A DNA stretch of 64,000 bases from Paenibacillus sp. OK003. Lineage in GTDB: Bacteria > Bacillota > Bacilli > Paenibacillales > Paenibacillaceae. Every line of letters starts with the position of its first letter. Position 1 is the first letter of the stretch. The position numbers were made by a program, and so were the translations under genes. The DNA is taken from NCBI RefSeq assembly GCF_900109515.1, contig NZ_FOBD01000009.1:1-64000 (forward strand). The letters are read 5' to 3'. Under the pieces are notes generated by a model that was not told where the DNA came from, searched no databases, and saw only the letters and a list, made by a program, of their open reading frames with translations. This document shows, piece by piece, positions 35,357 to 45,541 of this stretch.

Positions 35357-36151
35357 TTATACCGCAATCGGTGCTTTGATCCCCGGATGATGCTGGTAGT
35401 TCTCAAACTCAAAATCATCAAACGTATAATCGAAAATGGAATCCGGCTTGCGCTTGATTACTAATTTAGGCAACGCGAATGGCTCACGCTCCAGCTGCGT
35501 TTTCACTTGTTCCACATGGTTGGAGTAGATATGAACATCACCACCGGACCAGATGAACTCTCCCACTTCAAGATCACACTGCTGTGCAATCATATGCGTC
35601 AGCAGCGCATAGCTGGCAATGTTAAATGGAAGCCCGAGGAACGTATCTACAGAACGCATGGTAAGCATACACGATAGTTTACCCTCAGCCACGTAGAACT
35701 GAAACGCGAAATGACAAGGAGGCAGTTTCATGTTGTTAATCTCCGCTACATTCCAGGCGCTAACGAGGTGACGCCGCGAATCTGGATTATTTTTGATCGA
35801 ATCAATCACAGCAGCAATCTGATCGATCTTCTCCCCGTTTGGTGCTTCCCAGGTACGCCATTGTGATCCATATACCGGACCCAAATCACCATTTTCATCA
35901 GCCCAATCGTCCCAGATCTTAACGCCGTTTTCCTTCAGATAGGATATATTCGTATCCCCGCTCAAAAACCACAACAACTCATGAATGACTGATTTCAGAT
36001 GAATTCGCTTCGTTGTTACCAGTGGGAACCCTTCGGATAGGTCGTATCTGAGCTGTCTGCCAAATACCGACTGTGTTCCAGTTCCGGTGCGATCTCCCTT
36101 ATGCACGCCTGTATCCAAGATATCCTGTAATAAATCGAGATAGTTTTTCAA
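35357..36151 (-). CDS. thyA: Thymidylate synthase ThyA
   Basis: A 264-residue folate-dependent thymidylate synthase, turning dUMP into dTMP. Visible motifs are [34 protein letters not shown], the active-site Cys in [29 protein letters not shown] and the C-terminal [10 protein letters not shown]. The start is TTG at 36151 with GAGGGG eight bases upstream, giving the exact length of E. coli ThyA; an in-frame GTG six codons earlier is less well placed. It forms an operon with dfrA. Confidence 0.97.
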   Translation of the reverse strand: MKNYLDLLQDILDTGVHKGDRTGTGTQSVFGRQLRYDLSEGFPLVTTKRIHLKSVIHELLWFLSGDTNISYLKENGVKIWDDWADENGDLGPVYGSQWRTWEAPNGEKIDQIAAVIDSIKNNPDSRRHLVSAWNVAEINNMKLPPCHFAFQFYVAEGKLSCMLTMRSVDTFLGLPFNIASYALLTHMIAQQCDLEVGEFIWSGGDVHIYSNHVEQVKTQLEREPFALPKLVIKRKPDSIFDYTFDDFEFENYQHHPGIKAPIAV

Positions 36152-36349
36152 ATTATATTCCCCTCGCACTTTTTTTCATAGCAATAAAAACAAACAAGAA
36201 CATTCACACAGCTGGTGTTTGTTCCAATTTGCCTTATTTAAATACAGCATCGACCTAAGCCCTCCGCTGTCATATTGGTTGTTACAGTGTAACACATTAA
36301 GCTTCTGATTGCATGATTCTTTAACAAGATCTCGCTTTAGTGTTTACAT

Positions 36350-36396
36350 AAAAGAAGGGACAGACAACGCTGTAACACGTTATCCATCCCTTCTTG
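36350..36396 (-). terminator. Terminator of the pdh operon
   Basis: On the minus strand AAGAAGGGA pairs with TCCCTTCTT (9 bp), with an inner AACG/CGTT stem, followed by TTTTATG. It lies about 40 bases past the pdhD stop. Confidence 0.82.
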
Positions 36397-36437
36397 ATTT
36401 ACGTATAATGCCGGACGAATCCGAAGTTTAGACGATA

Positions 36438-37853
36438 TTAGCGGGAAATGATGTGGATCGGGTGACCCATAACCAGTTCCGCTGCTTCCATCACGATTTC
36501 GCCCAAAGTAGGGTGAGCGTGAATAGTCAGCGCCAAATCTTCCAAAGTAGCACCCATTTCAATTGCGAGTCCAAGCTCAGCAATCAGGTTGGAAGCTTCC
36601 AGACCTACGATTTGGGTACCCAGTACAAGACCTGTTTCTTCGTCAGCTACGATTTTCACGAAGCCTTCAGCGTGGTTCAAAGATACAGCACGGCCATTAC
36701 CCGCATAAGGGAATTTGCCAGCTTTTACTTTGTAGCCTTTTTCTTTAGCTTCTTTCTCAGTGTAACCTACGCTGGAGCACTCAGGATCTGTGAACACAAC
36801 TGCCGGCATACATTTGTAGTCAACTACAGATGGTTGTCCTGCGATCGCTTCAGCAGCCACTTTACCTTCATAAGAAGCTTTGTGGGCAAGTGCCAGACCA
36901 GATACGATATCACCGATTGCAAAGATGTGAGGAATGCTAGTACGGCCTTGGTGATCAACTTTAACGAAGCCACGCTCGTCAACGTCTACGCCAATCAGGT
37001 CCAGACCAAGCTCTCCGTCTGTATTTGGACGACGTCCAACAGTAACCAGCAGGTAATCTGCAGTTACTTCTTTGGATTCACCATTTACGGAATATTTAAC
37101 AGTTACATCTTTATCCGTTTGCTCAGCACTTTCAGCTTTTGCACCCGTTACGATTTCGATGCCTGTTTTCTTCATGTTTTTAGCTACGAGGCTAGTCATA
37201 TCTTTATCGAAACCTGGCAGTACCGTATCCAAACCTTCGATGATTGTTACTTTAGCACCGAATTTGGAGTACATTTGACCAAGCTCAGCACCGATATAAC
37301 CGCCACCGATAACGATCATGCTTTTTGGAACTTCAGGCAAGTTCAGAGCTTCTGTTGAAGACAGAATGCGTCCGCCAAACGGGAAAGGTTTCAACTCGAT
37401 TGGACGGGAACCTGTTGCAATGATTGCATTTTTGAATTTGTAACGTGGAGACTCGTGATCGTTAAATACACGAGCTTCGTTTTCGTTAATGAACATGCAC
37501 TCACCGTTGAAAACTTCAACTTTGTTGCCTTTGAGCAAACCAGCTACGCCGCCAGTCATTTTCTTAACAACGCCGTTTTTGAATTCTTGAGTTTTGCTGA
37601 AGTCCACTTTTACGTTCTCAGCAGAGATACCAAAAGCTTCGCCGTGCAATGCAGACTCATATTGGTGTGCAGCCGAGATCAGGGCTTTGGATGGAATACA
37701 TCCGCGGTTCAAACAAACGCCACCCAGTTCGGATTTGTCTACGATCAATACGCTTTGGCCCAGTTGAGCAGCACGGATGGCAGCTACATAGCCACCAGGA
37801 CCCGCACCAATTACTAATGTATCGATATTGAGAGAAGCGTCGCCTACTACCAT
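36438..37853 (-). CDS. pdhD: Dihydrolipoyl dehydrogenase (E3)
   Basis: A 471-residue FAD enzyme that reoxidises dihydrolipoamide in the pyruvate dehydrogenase complex. The FAD-binding loop is [19 protein letters not shown] and the redox disulfide is Cys47-Cys52 in [15 protein letters not shown]. The NAD-binding loop is [19 protein letters not shown], the second FAD segment is [17 protein letters not shown], and the C-terminal HAHPTLGEI motif holds the active-site His-Glu pair. It lies four bases past the pdhC stop and ends the operon. It may also serve other 2-oxoacid dehydrogenases. Confidence 0.97.
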   Translation of the reverse strand: MVVGDASLNIDTLVIGAGPGGYVAAIRAAQLGQSVLIVDKSELGGVCLNRGCIPSKALISAAHQYESALHGEAFGISAENVKVDFSKTQEFKNGVVKKMTGGVAGLLKGNKVEVFNGECMFINENEARVFNDHESPRYKFKNAIIATGSRPIELKPFPFGGRILSSTEALNLPEVPKSMIVIGGGYIGAELGQMYSKFGAKVTIIEGLDTVLPGFDKDMTSLVAKNMKKTGIEIVTGAKAESAEQTDKDVTVKYSVNGESKEVTADYLLVTVGRRPNTDGELGLDLIGVDVDERGFVKVDHQGRTSIPHIFAIGDIVSGLALAHKASYEGKVAAEAIAGQPSVVDYKCMPAVVFTDPECSSVGYTEKEAKEKGYKVKAGKFPYAGNGRAVSLNHAEGFVKIVADEETGLVLGTQIVGLEASNLIAELGLAIEMGATLEDLALTIHAHPTLGEIVMEAAELVMGHPIHIISR

Positions 37854-37856
37854 ATC

Positions 37857-39170
37857 TTACACCTCCATAACAAGCAGCTCAGGGTTAGCGAGCAGCTGTT
37901 TAATGTAGTTCATAAAGTTTTGTGCTGTTGCGCCATCGATAATACGGTGGTCGAAGCTCAGGGAAAGAGCCATTACAGGTGCTGCAACAACTTCGCCATT
38001 TTTGATAACGGCTTTTTCGCTGATGCGTCCAGTTCCGAGAATTGCAACTTCTGGGAAGTTGATGATTGGAGTGAAGAACATACCGCCAGCAGAACCGATG
38101 TTACTGATGGAGATTGTGCTTCCTCTCATTTCGTTCGCGCTCAATTTGCCTTCGCGGCCACGAGCTGCCAGATCACGAATGGAATCAGCGATCATCCAGA
38201 TGGATTTACGATCAGCATCTTTGATAACAGGAACGATCAAGCCGTTGTCTGTATCTGTAGCGATACCGATGTTGTAGTATTTTTTGTATACAATTTCATT
38301 AGCTTCTTCATCGATCATAGCGTTCAATGCTGGGAACTCACGGGAAGCAGCAACCAGAGCTTTAACGATGAATGGCAGATAAGTTACTTTTGTACCTTTT
38401 TTCTCAGCGATAGGTTTCATGCGAGTACGGAAAGCAACCAGTTCAGTTACGTCCACTTCGTCCATGATTGTAACGTGAGGTGCTGTGTAAGCCGATTTAA
38501 CCATCGCATTGGAGATCGCTTTACGGATACCTTTGAATGGTACGCGCTCTTCTTCCACACGTTGATCAGCTGCAGCAGCAGCTGGTGCTGCGGATTTTTT
38601 CTCTTCTTGAGCCGGAGCTTCGGAAGATGCCGCTGCGGAAGAACCGCCACCGTTTTTGAAGGATTCAACATCTTCTTTGGTAACTTTACCGTTGTTGCCA
38701 GTACCGTTAACTTGAGCGATGTCTACGCCTTGTTCGCGAGCAAATTTACGCACGCTTGGTGTTGCCAGAACGTCTTTGGCAGGTACTGCCGGAACGCTGT
38801 TGTTTCCGCCTTCTTTAGCTGCATCCGAGCTGGAAGCTGCTGCGGAAGAACCGCTTGTGTCAGCTCCACCTTGAGCTGCATCTTTTTCTTGCTCGCCTGC
38901 AGGAGCGTCGTCTTGTTCTGGAAGCTCACCTTCAGCGTCGATGATTGCAACAACTTCGCCAACGTGGCAAACTTGACCATCTTTTGCGAATACTTCTGTT
39001 ACTGTGCCGTTAACCGGACAAGGTACTTCAACGACCGCTTTGTCATTCTGTACTTCCATGATGATGTCGTCGTCAGTTACTTTGTCACCGACTTTGATGT
39101 GCATCTTGATGATTTCGCCTTCGTGAAGGCCTTCGCCCAGTTCAGGGAATTTGTATTCAAATTTAGCCAA
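37857..39170 (-). CDS. pdhC: Pyruvate dehydrogenase E2, dihydrolipoyl acetyltransferase
   Basis: A 437-residue E2 core. One lipoyl domain spans residues 1-80, with Lys44 in [12 protein letters not shown] as the lipoylation site. An Ala/Ser/Gly/Glu-rich flexible linker follows. The peripheral-subunit-binding domain is near 128-165 ([25 protein letters not shown]...KEDV). After a second Ala/Pro-rich linker, the catalytic acetyltransferase domain ends with [17 protein letters not shown] (catalytic His and Asp). Only one lipoyl domain is present, as in B. subtilis. A gap of about 175 bases separates it from pdhB. Confidence 0.96.
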   Translation of the reverse strand: MAKFEYKFPELGEGLHEGEIIKMHIKVGDKVTDDDIIMEVQNDKAVVEVPCPVNGTVTEVFAKDGQVCHVGEVVAIIDAEGELPEQDDAPAGEQEKDAAQGGADTSGSSAAASSSDAAKEGGNNSVPAVPAKDVLATPSVRKFAREQGVDIAQVNGTGNNGKVTKEDVESFKNGGGSSAAASSEAPAQEEKKSAAPAAAAADQRVEEERVPFKGIRKAISNAMVKSAYTAPHVTIMDEVDVTELVAFRTRMKPIAEKKGTKVTYLPFIVKALVAASREFPALNAMIDEEANEIVYKKYYNIGIATDTDNGLIVPVIKDADRKSIWMIADSIRDLAARGREGKLSANEMRGSTISISNIGSAGGMFFTPIINFPEVAILGTGRISEKAVIKNGEVVAAPVMALSLSFDHRIIDGATAQNFMNYIKQLLANPELLVMEV

Positions 39171-39345
39171 CTGAAAAACCTCCTTGATTATGTCTCAATC
39201 CTGAAAACAACCCTTAACTCCAAGAAACAACCGTTACTGCTAATGCAATAAACTGTTACTCAAGGGGCTAATGGCTGTTTACAGTGCAGCTTGCGCTGCG
39301 GTGTGGATCACCATACTGCGCCTTGCGGCATGTCAGATGATTAAA
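39171..39345. other. Intercistronic region between pdhB and pdhC
   Basis: At 175 bases this is longer than the other gaps in the operon. It contains several small complementary segments (GCCGCAAGGC, GGTGATCCACACC and CAGCGCAAGCTG on the minus strand) but no T-run terminator and no open frame. It could hold an internal promoter or mRNA-stability structure; nothing definite was recognised. Confidence 0.4.
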
Positions 39346-40323
39346 TTAGAAATTTACGACTTTGTTAACCGCAGCAACGATACGCGCTGGGTTAGGAAGC
39401 CATGTATCTTCGATTTGTGCAAATGGATATACAGTATCCGGACCAGCTACACGCAGAACCGGTGCTTCCAAGTGCAGGATTGCTTTTTCATTGATTTGGG
39501 CAATGACTTCAGCTGCAACACCTGCGCTCTTTTGAGCTTCCTGTACAACAATTGCACGGTTTGTTTTCTTAATAGAAGCAACGATCGTATCGATGTCGAT
39601 CGGGCTAACCGTACGAAGGTCGATAACTTCAACTTTGATTCCTTGTTTTTCGAGCTCTTCTGCTGCTTTCACAGAAGTGTGAACCATCATACCGTAAGTA
39701 ATGATCGTTACATCAGAACCTTCACGAACAACGTTCGCTTTGCCCAGCTCAACTGTGTAATCTTCTTCAGGTACTTCTGCACGGAATGCATGGTACAAGT
39801 TCAAGTGCTCCATGAAGAATACAGGGTCGTTGTCGCGAATAGAAGCGATCATCAGACCTTTTGCATCGTAAGGGTTAGAAGGAACAACCACTTTGATACC
39901 CGGAGTTTGCGTAAGCAAACCTTCAAGGGAATCTGTGTGCAATTCTGCCGCTTTTACACCGCCACCGAATGGTGTACGGAATACGATTGGAGAATTATAT
40001 TTACCGCCGGAGCGGAAACGCATACGAGCTGCTTGAACTACCATTTGGTCGAGGGCTTCGAAGATAAAACCAACGAATTGGATCTCGGCAACCGGACGGA
40101 AGCCTTGAACACCCAAACCTACAGCTAGACCACCAATAGCGGACTCAGCAAGTGGAGTATCAAATACACGCTCTTCGCCAAACTCTTTTTGCAGACCTTC
40201 CGTTACACGGAAAACGCCGCCTACATTACCTACGTCTTCACCGAAAAGCAGAACGTTAGGATCACGTTTCAACTCCACGCGAAGCGCATCACGGATTGCT
40301 TCTTTCATGTTCATTTGTGCCAT
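39346..40323 (-). CDS. pdhB: Pyruvate dehydrogenase E1 beta subunit
   Basis: A 325-residue E1-beta, partner of PdhA in oxidative decarboxylation of pyruvate. Family segments are [48 protein letters not shown], the thiamine-site region [18 protein letters not shown], and the transketolase C-terminal domain [17 protein letters not shown]. The ATG at 40323 gives the same length as B. subtilis PdhB. Two ATGs upstream in frame are closer to AAGGAGG, so the exact start is not fully certain. It lies 106 bases past the pdhA stop. Confidence 0.95.
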   Translation of the reverse strand: MAQMNMKEAIRDALRVELKRDPNVLLFGEDVGNVGGVFRVTEGLQKEFGEERVFDTPLAESAIGGLAVGLGVQGFRPVAEIQFVGFIFEALDQMVVQAARMRFRSGGKYNSPIVFRTPFGGGVKAAELHTDSLEGLLTQTPGIKVVVPSNPYDAKGLMIASIRDNDPVFFMEHLNLYHAFRAEVPEEDYTVELGKANVVREGSDVTIITYGMMVHTSVKAAEELEKQGIKVEVIDLRTVSPIDIDTIVASIKKTNRAIVVQEAQKSAGVAAEVIAQINEKAILHLEAPVLRVAGPDTVYPFAQIEDTWLPNPARIVAAVNKVVNF

Positions 40324-40428
40324 TTGCTTCATTTCCTCCTTAAACATTGACAGTTCACATTTGAATTCATACATGTATACCGGGACACCGGAACCCGTCC
40401 CGGATGTTTATGCTTTATCGGAAAAAAC

Positions 40429-41496
40429 TTATTGGAAATCAGCTTTTTGCTCTTCCAAGTGCTTAGGCGTTTGTTCGAACATGCTGTCGATCAAGCCTGA
40501 AATCGTCATTTTCTCGGTTTTTTCCGCTTTTTTGATCTCTTCGTTCACTTTTGCTTTTGCTTCTTCTTTCACACGTGCTGTATCTTCTTCAGTCCAAAGA
40601 CCTTTTTTCTCCAGATATTTAGCGAAACGTGCGATTGGATCTTTAGCATTCCATTCAGCCTCTTCTTCTTTTGTACGATACTTGGAAGCATCGTCAGAAA
40701 GGGAGTGAGGACGGAAACGGTAAGTTACTGCTTCGATCAAAGTTGCGCCTTCGCCGTTGCGACCACGTTCAGCAGCTTCCTGAACCGCTTTGATAACTGC
40801 GAAGATGTCCATACCGTCAATTTTAACACCTTTGATACCTGCTGCTACCGCTTTGTGAGCGATGGACAGAGCTGCCGTTTGTTTGGCAAAAGGAGTTGTG
40901 ATGGCATAACCATTGTTTTGTACGAAGAAAATAACCGGCAATTTGTAAACACCAGCGTAGTTCAGACCTTCATAGAAGTCACCTTCTGAAGAACCACCAT
41001 CACCTGTGTACGTAATTACAACTTGTTTTTGTTTCTTCAATTTGTAACCCATAGCAATACCCATTGCGTGCAGGATTTGTGCACCAATGATGATTTGTGG
41101 CATCAATACATTAACGCCATCTGGGATTTGTCCACCATGTTGGTGTCCACGGGAGTACAGGAACGCTTGATAAAGAGGAAGTCCATGCCACACGAGTTGC
41201 GGAATGTCGCGATAGCCAGGACATACAAAGTCTTCTTTTTCAATTGCAAATTCACTACCAACCATTGTAGCTTCTTGACCAGATACTGGAGCATAGAAAC
41301 CAAGACGACCTTGACGGCCCAGGTTTACTGCACGGTCATCCCAAGTACGGGTAAATACCATGCGGTACATAATTTCTTTTAATTGATCGTCGGAAAGTTT
41401 AGGCATCATGTCTTTGTTAACAATTTCACCGTCAGGAGACAGCACGGACAGAGCTTCTACATCCTCGGTATATACTTCATAAGGAACCTTGCTCAT
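40429..41496 (-). CDS. pdhA: Pyruvate dehydrogenase E1 alpha subunit
   Basis: A 355-residue E1-alpha that binds thiamine diphosphate with PdhB and decarboxylates pyruvate. The TPP motif is TGDGGSSEGDFYEGLNYAGV...FVQNNGYAITTP, the substrate-side region is YRDIPQLVWHGLPL, and the phosphorylation-loop-like RFRPHSLSDDASKYRT is present. The ATG at 41496 has GAGGTG nine bases upstream. It is the first gene of the operon, behind a sigma-A promoter about 55-85 bases upstream. Confidence 0.96.
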   Translation of the reverse strand: MSKVPYEVYTEDVEALSVLSPDGEIVNKDMMPKLSDDQLKEIMYRMVFTRTWDDRAVNLGRQGRLGFYAPVSGQEATMVGSEFAIEKEDFVCPGYRDIPQLVWHGLPLYQAFLYSRGHQHGGQIPDGVNVLMPQIIIGAQILHAMGIAMGYKLKKQKQVVITYTGDGGSSEGDFYEGLNYAGVYKLPVIFFVQNNGYAITTPFAKQTAALSIAHKAVAAGIKGVKIDGMDIFAVIKAVQEAAERGRNGEGATLIEAVTYRFRPHSLSDDASKYRTKEEEAEWNAKDPIARFAKYLEKKGLWTEEDTARVKEEAKAKVNEEIKKAEKTEKMTISGLIDSMFEQTPKHLEEQKADFQ

Positions 41497-41551
41497 TTTT
41501 TTCTTCACCTCAACAAAAAATTTGAATATCAAGTTCCGCTGTTATAATATT

Positions 41552-41581
41552 ATTATACACCTGTTTCACTGCATACGTCAA
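41552..41581 (-). promoter_or_regulatory. Sigma-A promoter of the pdhABCD operon
   Basis: On the minus strand TTGACG (41576-41581), an 18-base spacer and TATAAT (41552-41557) form a near-consensus promoter ending about 55 bases before the pdhA start. Confidence 0.82.
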
Positions 41582-41751
41582 AGATTTCCGTAATTTTTTT
41601 ATGTTTCCTTCCGGATTGTATGTATAACAGGGGCTTAATATTGGTATAACAGCATAATACATGTTTGCGTTTTTGACCTATCCCCGCACAAGGATAATCT
41701 TACCGTATTGCGCGGTCGAATGCAAAAATTAACGGAGAAAGGTGACATTTT

Positions 41752-42486
41752 ATGACGGATTCCCGCTATTTGAAACGTACGATTGTGAAGGAAGAGATTG
41801 AGAGCCGCTATCTCGGTGAGAAGCGCACACTGCGAATTTATCTTCCCCCAGGCTATAACGAATTGTTATCCTACCCTGTCGTTTATTGTCAGGACGGTGA
41901 AGAATTTTTCAACTTTGGACGTATTGCGACCACTGCCAACCGTATCATTCTCGATGAGGGTGCCGAACCTTTCATTATAGTAGGCGTTCAGGTTGACGTG
42001 TCAGTAAGAACTCAGGAATACGCCCCTTTCGGCGATCGGTTCAAGGCGTATACCTCATGCTTCGCTGAAGAGATTATTCCCTATGTAGAAGAGAAATATC
42101 CTGTGCGCCGCTCTCCGCAGGAACGTGTTCTTGCAGGAGACTCACTGGGTGGCAGCGTTTCGCTTCATCTTGCTCTACTCTATCCAGACCTGTTTACACG
42201 TGTCATCAGCATGTCTGGAGCTTACTACTCCGCTTCCCAGGAAATCTACGCTGCAGCTGAAGACTTGTCCTGGTTATCGATCTGGATGATTGTTGGTTTG
42301 CAGGAGACTGCCTTTGAAGCCGATACCGGCACATATGATTTTGTTCAATTAAATCGCGATACCCGTGATTTGCTGGAAAAACGAGGTGCACTCGTCTCCT
42401 ATCAGGAGAAAGACGGGCATCACCAATGGGGATTCTGGCAGAATGAGCTGCCGGAAGCATTGCTTTACTTTCTTCAAGAAAATTAA
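41752..42486 (+). CDS. Putative esterase (alpha/beta-hydrolase, esterase D/enterochelin-esterase type)
   Basis: A 244-residue alpha/beta-hydrolase of the family that includes enterochelin and mycolyl esterases. The strand TLRIYLPPGYNELLSYPVVYCQDG is typical. The nucleophile Ser is in the elbow VLAGDSLGGSVSLHLAL, and the catalytic His is in KDGHHQWGFWQNELP. There is no signal peptide, so it is cytosolic. The ATG at 41752 has GGAGAAAGGTG upstream. It is monocistronic and divergent from pdhA. The natural ester is unknown. Confidence 0.87.
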   Translation: MTDSRYLKRTIVKEEIESRYLGEKRTLRIYLPPGYNELLSYPVVYCQDGEEFFNFGRIATTANRIILDEGAEPFIIVGVQVDVSVRTQEYAPFGDRFKAYTSCFAEEIIPYVEEKYPVRRSPQERVLAGDSLGGSVSLHLALLYPDLFTRVISMSGAYYSASQEIYAAAEDLSWLSIWMIVGLQETAFEADTGTYDFVQLNRDTRDLLEKRGALVSYQEKDGHHQWGFWQNELPEALLYFLQEN

Positions 42487-42500
42487 TTCGATGATTGAAC

Positions 42501-42527
42501 AGGCGGCTGAAATGCCGCTTTTGTTTT
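42501..42527 (+). terminator. Terminator of the esterase gene
   Basis: GCGGC and GCCGC pair around TGAAAT, followed by TTTTGTTTT, 15 bases past the stop. Confidence 0.75.
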
Positions 42528-42558
42528 ACAACTGTATGATTACGCTTACATCAACACT

Positions 42559-42586
42559 CAAAAAAGAAGCAGGTTCTCCTGCTTGT
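42559..42586 (-). terminator. Terminator of the phosphatase operon
   Basis: On the minus strand AAGCAGG and CCTGCTT pair around AGAA, followed by CTTTTTTGAG. It lies about 65 bases past the LMW phosphatase stop. Confidence 0.75.
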
Positions 42587-42650
42587 CCGTTCCGGCTTCT
42601 TCTTTTGTATCTCACTTGTCATTGTCATTGCTAGAAAACATCATTAATTG

Positions 42651-43121
42651 TTATATCAATGAATGTTCCTTTTCAATCCGATCCAGCAACACGTCGCAGC
42701 CTGCATCAACCAATCTGTACACTTCTTCAAAATTCCCAGTATAATACGGGTCGGGTACTTCACGGAGCGTCTCGTCCGGCAGCAGATCCATCATCTTGAT
42801 AATTTCTGCATCCTCACCGCCTGTTACACTTCTTACGTTAGCTGCGTTGGAATCATCCATGCATATAATGTAATCAAAATGTGTGAAGTCCGCACTCGCA
42901 AATTGTCTTGCCGCCATATTGGCATAAGAAATTTGATAGGAATCCAGCAATGATCGTGTCCCCTCATGCGGAGGTTTGCCAACATGCCAGTCTCCTGTAC
43001 CTGCGGAGTCCACTGAAATCTGCTGATCAAGTCCTCTTTCACTCACTTTATGACGGAGGACAGCCTCAGCCATCGGCGATCGGCATATGTTGCCCAAACA
43101 TACAAACAAAACGTTAATCAT
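42651..43121 (-). CDS. Low-molecular-weight protein tyrosine phosphatase
   Basis: A 156-residue LMW-PTP. The P-loop CLGNICRS starts at Cys8 (nucleophile) with Arg14, and the catalytic acid lies in the late VPDPYYTG motif (Asp). The length is standard. Such enzymes dephosphorylate protein tyrosine or arginine in Bacillus (YwlE, YfkJ), and the specificity here is not certain. It lies two bases past the membrane-protein gene, so the two form an operon. Confidence 0.92.
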   Translation of the reverse strand: MINVLFVCLGNICRSPMAEAVLRHKVSERGLDQQISVDSAGTGDWHVGKPPHEGTRSLLDSYQISYANMAARQFASADFTHFDYIICMDDSNAANVRSVTGGEDAEIIKMMDLLPDETLREVPDPYYTGNFEEVYRLVDAGCDVLLDRIEKEHSLI

Positions 43122-43122
43122 G

Positions 43123-43797
43123 TTATTCCCCCTTACTCAAGGTGCGGTTAAGTGGCGCTGGTGCTGTCTGAGGTTTCACACTCTCCGTTTGTACCAGGGA
43201 ACGACGGGGCAGCTTCCATTTATAATGAACAGAGCACATTCGGAAGAACACAACTGCGGCGAAACATATTAACAGTCCAGCGTTCGTTGTAAACCATCCC
43301 ATACCTATGGCGAAACCAGCTGTTATTGCCCACACAGCATAAATTTCATCACGCAGTACCAACGGCTTTCTTCCTGCCAGCAGATCACGAATGATCCCTC
43401 CGCCTATACCGGTCATAACTGCGGCTACAATAACCGCACTAATGGGATGTCCCATATCGGCCGCGTATAACGCTCCTTGAATCGCAAATGCTGCAAGTCC
43501 AATCGCATCGAACAGCGCTTCAGTCCGCTTCCAGTGACCAATCCACTTAAGAGGTAGAACAAACGCAATCGCTACAGATATTAGTGCGAGCATAATTAGC
43601 ATTCCCTGGCTCCACAGCATCGTTACGGGTACACCAATGAGAACATTACGAATGACTCCGCCTCCAAATGCGGTTACGAGTCCCAGTACCAGTACACCCA
43701 AAATATCATATTCCTCTTCCATTGCCACGAAAGCTCCGGACATTGCAAATGCAATGGTACCTATAATGCTGAATACTTCAAAAATGTGCAAGTCCAA
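43123..43797 (-). CDS. TRIC/UPF0126-family membrane protein
   Basis: A 224-residue integral membrane protein of the UPF0126 family, related to trimeric intracellular cation (TRIC) channels. It has about seven helices and the two internal repeats marked by the glycine-rich motifs LVTAFGGGVIRNVL and VMTGIGGGIIRDLLAG. The C-terminus is a basic, Ser/Pro-rich tail. All candidate starts are TTG: 43797 has GAGG ten bases upstream, with 43806 and 43791 as alternatives. A potassium-type channel role is known for the bacterial family, but the physiological role is unclear. Confidence 0.85.
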   Translation of the reverse strand: MDLHIFEVFSIIGTIAFAMSGAFVAMEEEYDILGVLVLGLVTAFGGGVIRNVLIGVPVTMLWSQGMLIMLALISVAIAFVLPLKWIGHWKRTEALFDAIGLAAFAIQGALYAADMGHPISAVIVAAVMTGIGGGIIRDLLAGRKPLVLRDEIYAVWAITAGFAIGMGWFTTNAGLLICFAAVVFFRMCSVHYKWKLPRRSLVQTESVKPQTAPAPLNRTLSKGE

Positions 43798-43977
43798 CCT
43801 GTTCAAACCTCACTTTTCAAGTCATCTCCATGTTGCTCTACCCATTGTATCCGCGCATGCCGAAATTGTGCAACCACATTTTGTGGATTATACTGGTTTT
43901 GTGAATGATTTTTGCATCATTCTAACACCTTAATTAGAAGTGAATTGTTCTTTATTGATTAGGAAGGATGAAATAGA

Positions 43978-44619
43978 ATGACTAAGAAACGAATTGTTAT
44001 TTTTACAGGGGGAAACCTCTCTCCTCAATTTCTAAAAGAAATCGATAAGGATGACATCATTATCGCGGCCGATCGTGGGGCGTTGTTCTTAATAGAACAT
44101 GGGATTCAGCCACATATCGCAGTAGGTGATTTTGATTCCATTACCGAGCAGGAAAGGGAGAGAGTACGAGATAACAGCGAACGGATAATCACCTGTGATC
44201 CTGTACATAAGGATTTGACGGATACCGAGATGGCATTTGAAACAGCATTGGATCTTGAGCCTACTGACATCCTTATGTTGGGCGCAACGGGCACACGCAT
44301 GGATCACACACTGGCTAACGTACATATTATGGTCCGCGCTATGCAGCATCATATTTCCTGTACTCTGCAGGATGAACACAATTATATGATGTTAACGACC
44401 TCCGAAGCTTTTGTGGAAGACCGTGGATATGACTACATCTCCCTGCTCCCACTTACTAATGAAGTAACAGGTATTACACTGGAAGGTTTCATGTACCCGC
44501 TAAACCAAGCCACGATACGCATGGGACAATCTTTGGGAATTAGCAACAAACTGCTCGGAAAATCTGGCACCGTCTCAATTGATAGTGGATTATTACTCAT
44601 TATTCAGAGCAAAGATTAA
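43978..44619 (+). CDS. thiN: Thiamine pyrophosphokinase
   Basis: A 213-residue ThiN, converting thiamine to thiamine diphosphate with ATP. The N-terminal domain shows VIFTGGNLSPQFL, IIIAADRGALFLIEHGIQPHIAVGDFDSI and the DLTDTEMAFETAL catalytic segment, then MLGATGTRMDHTLANV. The C-terminal beta-sandwich (YDYISLLPLTNEVTGITLEG, GISNKLLG) binds the thiazole side. The ATG has AAGGATG nearby. It is monocistronic and far from the thi operon. It feeds TPP to PDH. Confidence 0.95.
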   Translation: MTKKRIVIFTGGNLSPQFLKEIDKDDIIIAADRGALFLIEHGIQPHIAVGDFDSITEQERERVRDNSERIITCDPVHKDLTDTEMAFETALDLEPTDILMLGATGTRMDHTLANVHIMVRAMQHHISCTLQDEHNYMMLTTSEAFVEDRGYDYISLLPLTNEVTGITLEGFMYPLNQATIRMGQSLGISNKLLGKSGTVSIDSGLLLIIQSKD

Positions 44620-44686
44620 CCTTCCGCCTATACTTATTACGTTTTTGTAACCTATGATTTAGATTAAAAATAAGCTCATAAAACAA

Positions 44687-44717
44687 CAAAGACCCTTGAT
44701 ATATCAAGAGTCTTTTC
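44687..44717 (+). terminator. Terminator of thiN
   Basis: GACCCTTGATAT and ATATCAAGAGTC pair with one mismatch, followed by TTTTCTAT, about 67 bases past the stop. Confidence 0.78.
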
Positions 44718-44901
44718 TATATTTGTAATATCCGAGATTCGTCAATGATTAATTTTTTGACATTTTTAATGGTATTTTAATAAACAAACCCAAACCGTTG
44801 CAGCCGTAGGGACAGGAGGGTTCCATCCAATTTCTAGGTTGTTACAAAGCTGTTATACTCGCTCTAGCAACTAAACGAAAACGAATTTTGGAGGTACTCA
44901 C

Positions 44902-45402
44902 ATGAAAACAAACATCTTTGTCCAAAAGGCCGTAACCGTCGGGTTGTGCGCTACACTAGGTTTTGGAGCTGTATTAATGACGAATGCACCTGTTGCAAAG
45001 GCAGCAAGCGCTTCCGTATCCACAGGACAACAAATTGTGAACTATGGTAAAACCTTTACAGGTACTCCATATAAATTTGGGGCGTCAACTTCTACTACCC
45101 AATATTTTGACTGCTCCTCTTTTATGAAATACATCTTCAAAAAGTATGGTGTGGACCTGCCACGTACATCCGTTAAGCAATCCCAGGAAGGTGTAGCTGT
45201 TTCCAAAGCTAATCTGCAAGTGGGAGATCTGCTCTTCTTCTCCAGCGGTAGCCGCTCTACTGGCTCCAATATTACTCACGTAGGCGTATACGCAGGAGAC
45301 GGAAAAGTTCTGCACACGTACGGATCACCAGGTGTCACTCTCTCCGACTTGAACTCGGGGAACTGGAAAAAAACATATATTAAAGCTCGCCGCGTACTGT
45401 AG
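44902..45402 (+). CDS. Secreted NlpC/P60 endopeptidase
   Basis: A 166-residue exported cell-wall hydrolase. The signal peptide covers about 1-33 (VGLCATLGFGAVLMTNAPVAKA, cleavage after AKA). The NlpC/P60 domain fills the rest, with the nucleophile Cys71 in YFDCSSFMKYIF, His126 in ITHVGVYAGDG and the polar third residue region LHTYG. Such enzymes cut gamma-D-Glu-diaminopimelate bonds in peptidoglycan. There is no extra binding domain, so it is a minimal form. The ATG has GGAGG seven bases upstream. Confidence 0.92.
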   Translation: MKTNIFVQKAVTVGLCATLGFGAVLMTNAPVAKAASASVSTGQQIVNYGKTFTGTPYKFGASTSTTQYFDCSSFMKYIFKKYGVDLPRTSVKQSQEGVAVSKANLQVGDLLFFSSGSRSTGSNITHVGVYAGDGKVLHTYGSPGVTLSDLNSGNWKKTYIKARRVL

Positions 45403-45431
45403 CTCATATTTTAGTAATAACGAAGCGAGTG

Positions 45432-45460
45432 GGGCCGGATCTGATGATCCGGTCCTTTTC
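45432..45460 (+). terminator. Terminator of the NlpC/P60 gene
   Basis: GGGCCGGATC and GATCCGGTCC pair with one G-T around TGAT, followed by TTTTCTATTT. Confidence 0.85.
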
Positions 45461-45541
45461 TATTTACCCAATGAAGCTCTCTGTCCAAACAGGAGTTATG
45501 TGAAAAACAGGCAATACGTTTGGAGCGGTGAACGACCTCTT

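Noticed and set aside
36453..37358. A 301-codon + strand open frame opposite pdhD
   Set aside because: It mirrors pdhD, is Cys/Phe/Ser-rich, and has no start signal.
37920..39251. A 443-codon + strand open frame opposite pdhC
   Set aside because: It lies antisense to a certain gene, is low in complexity (Cys/Phe/Ser-rich), and has no ribosome-binding site or family match. The open frame is a by-product of the codon use of pdhC.
44760..44890. The leader of the NlpC/P60 gene as a second c-di-AMP riboswitch
   Set aside because: It has a GC-richer block, but none of the conserved ydaO segments seen at 10214-10390 were found.
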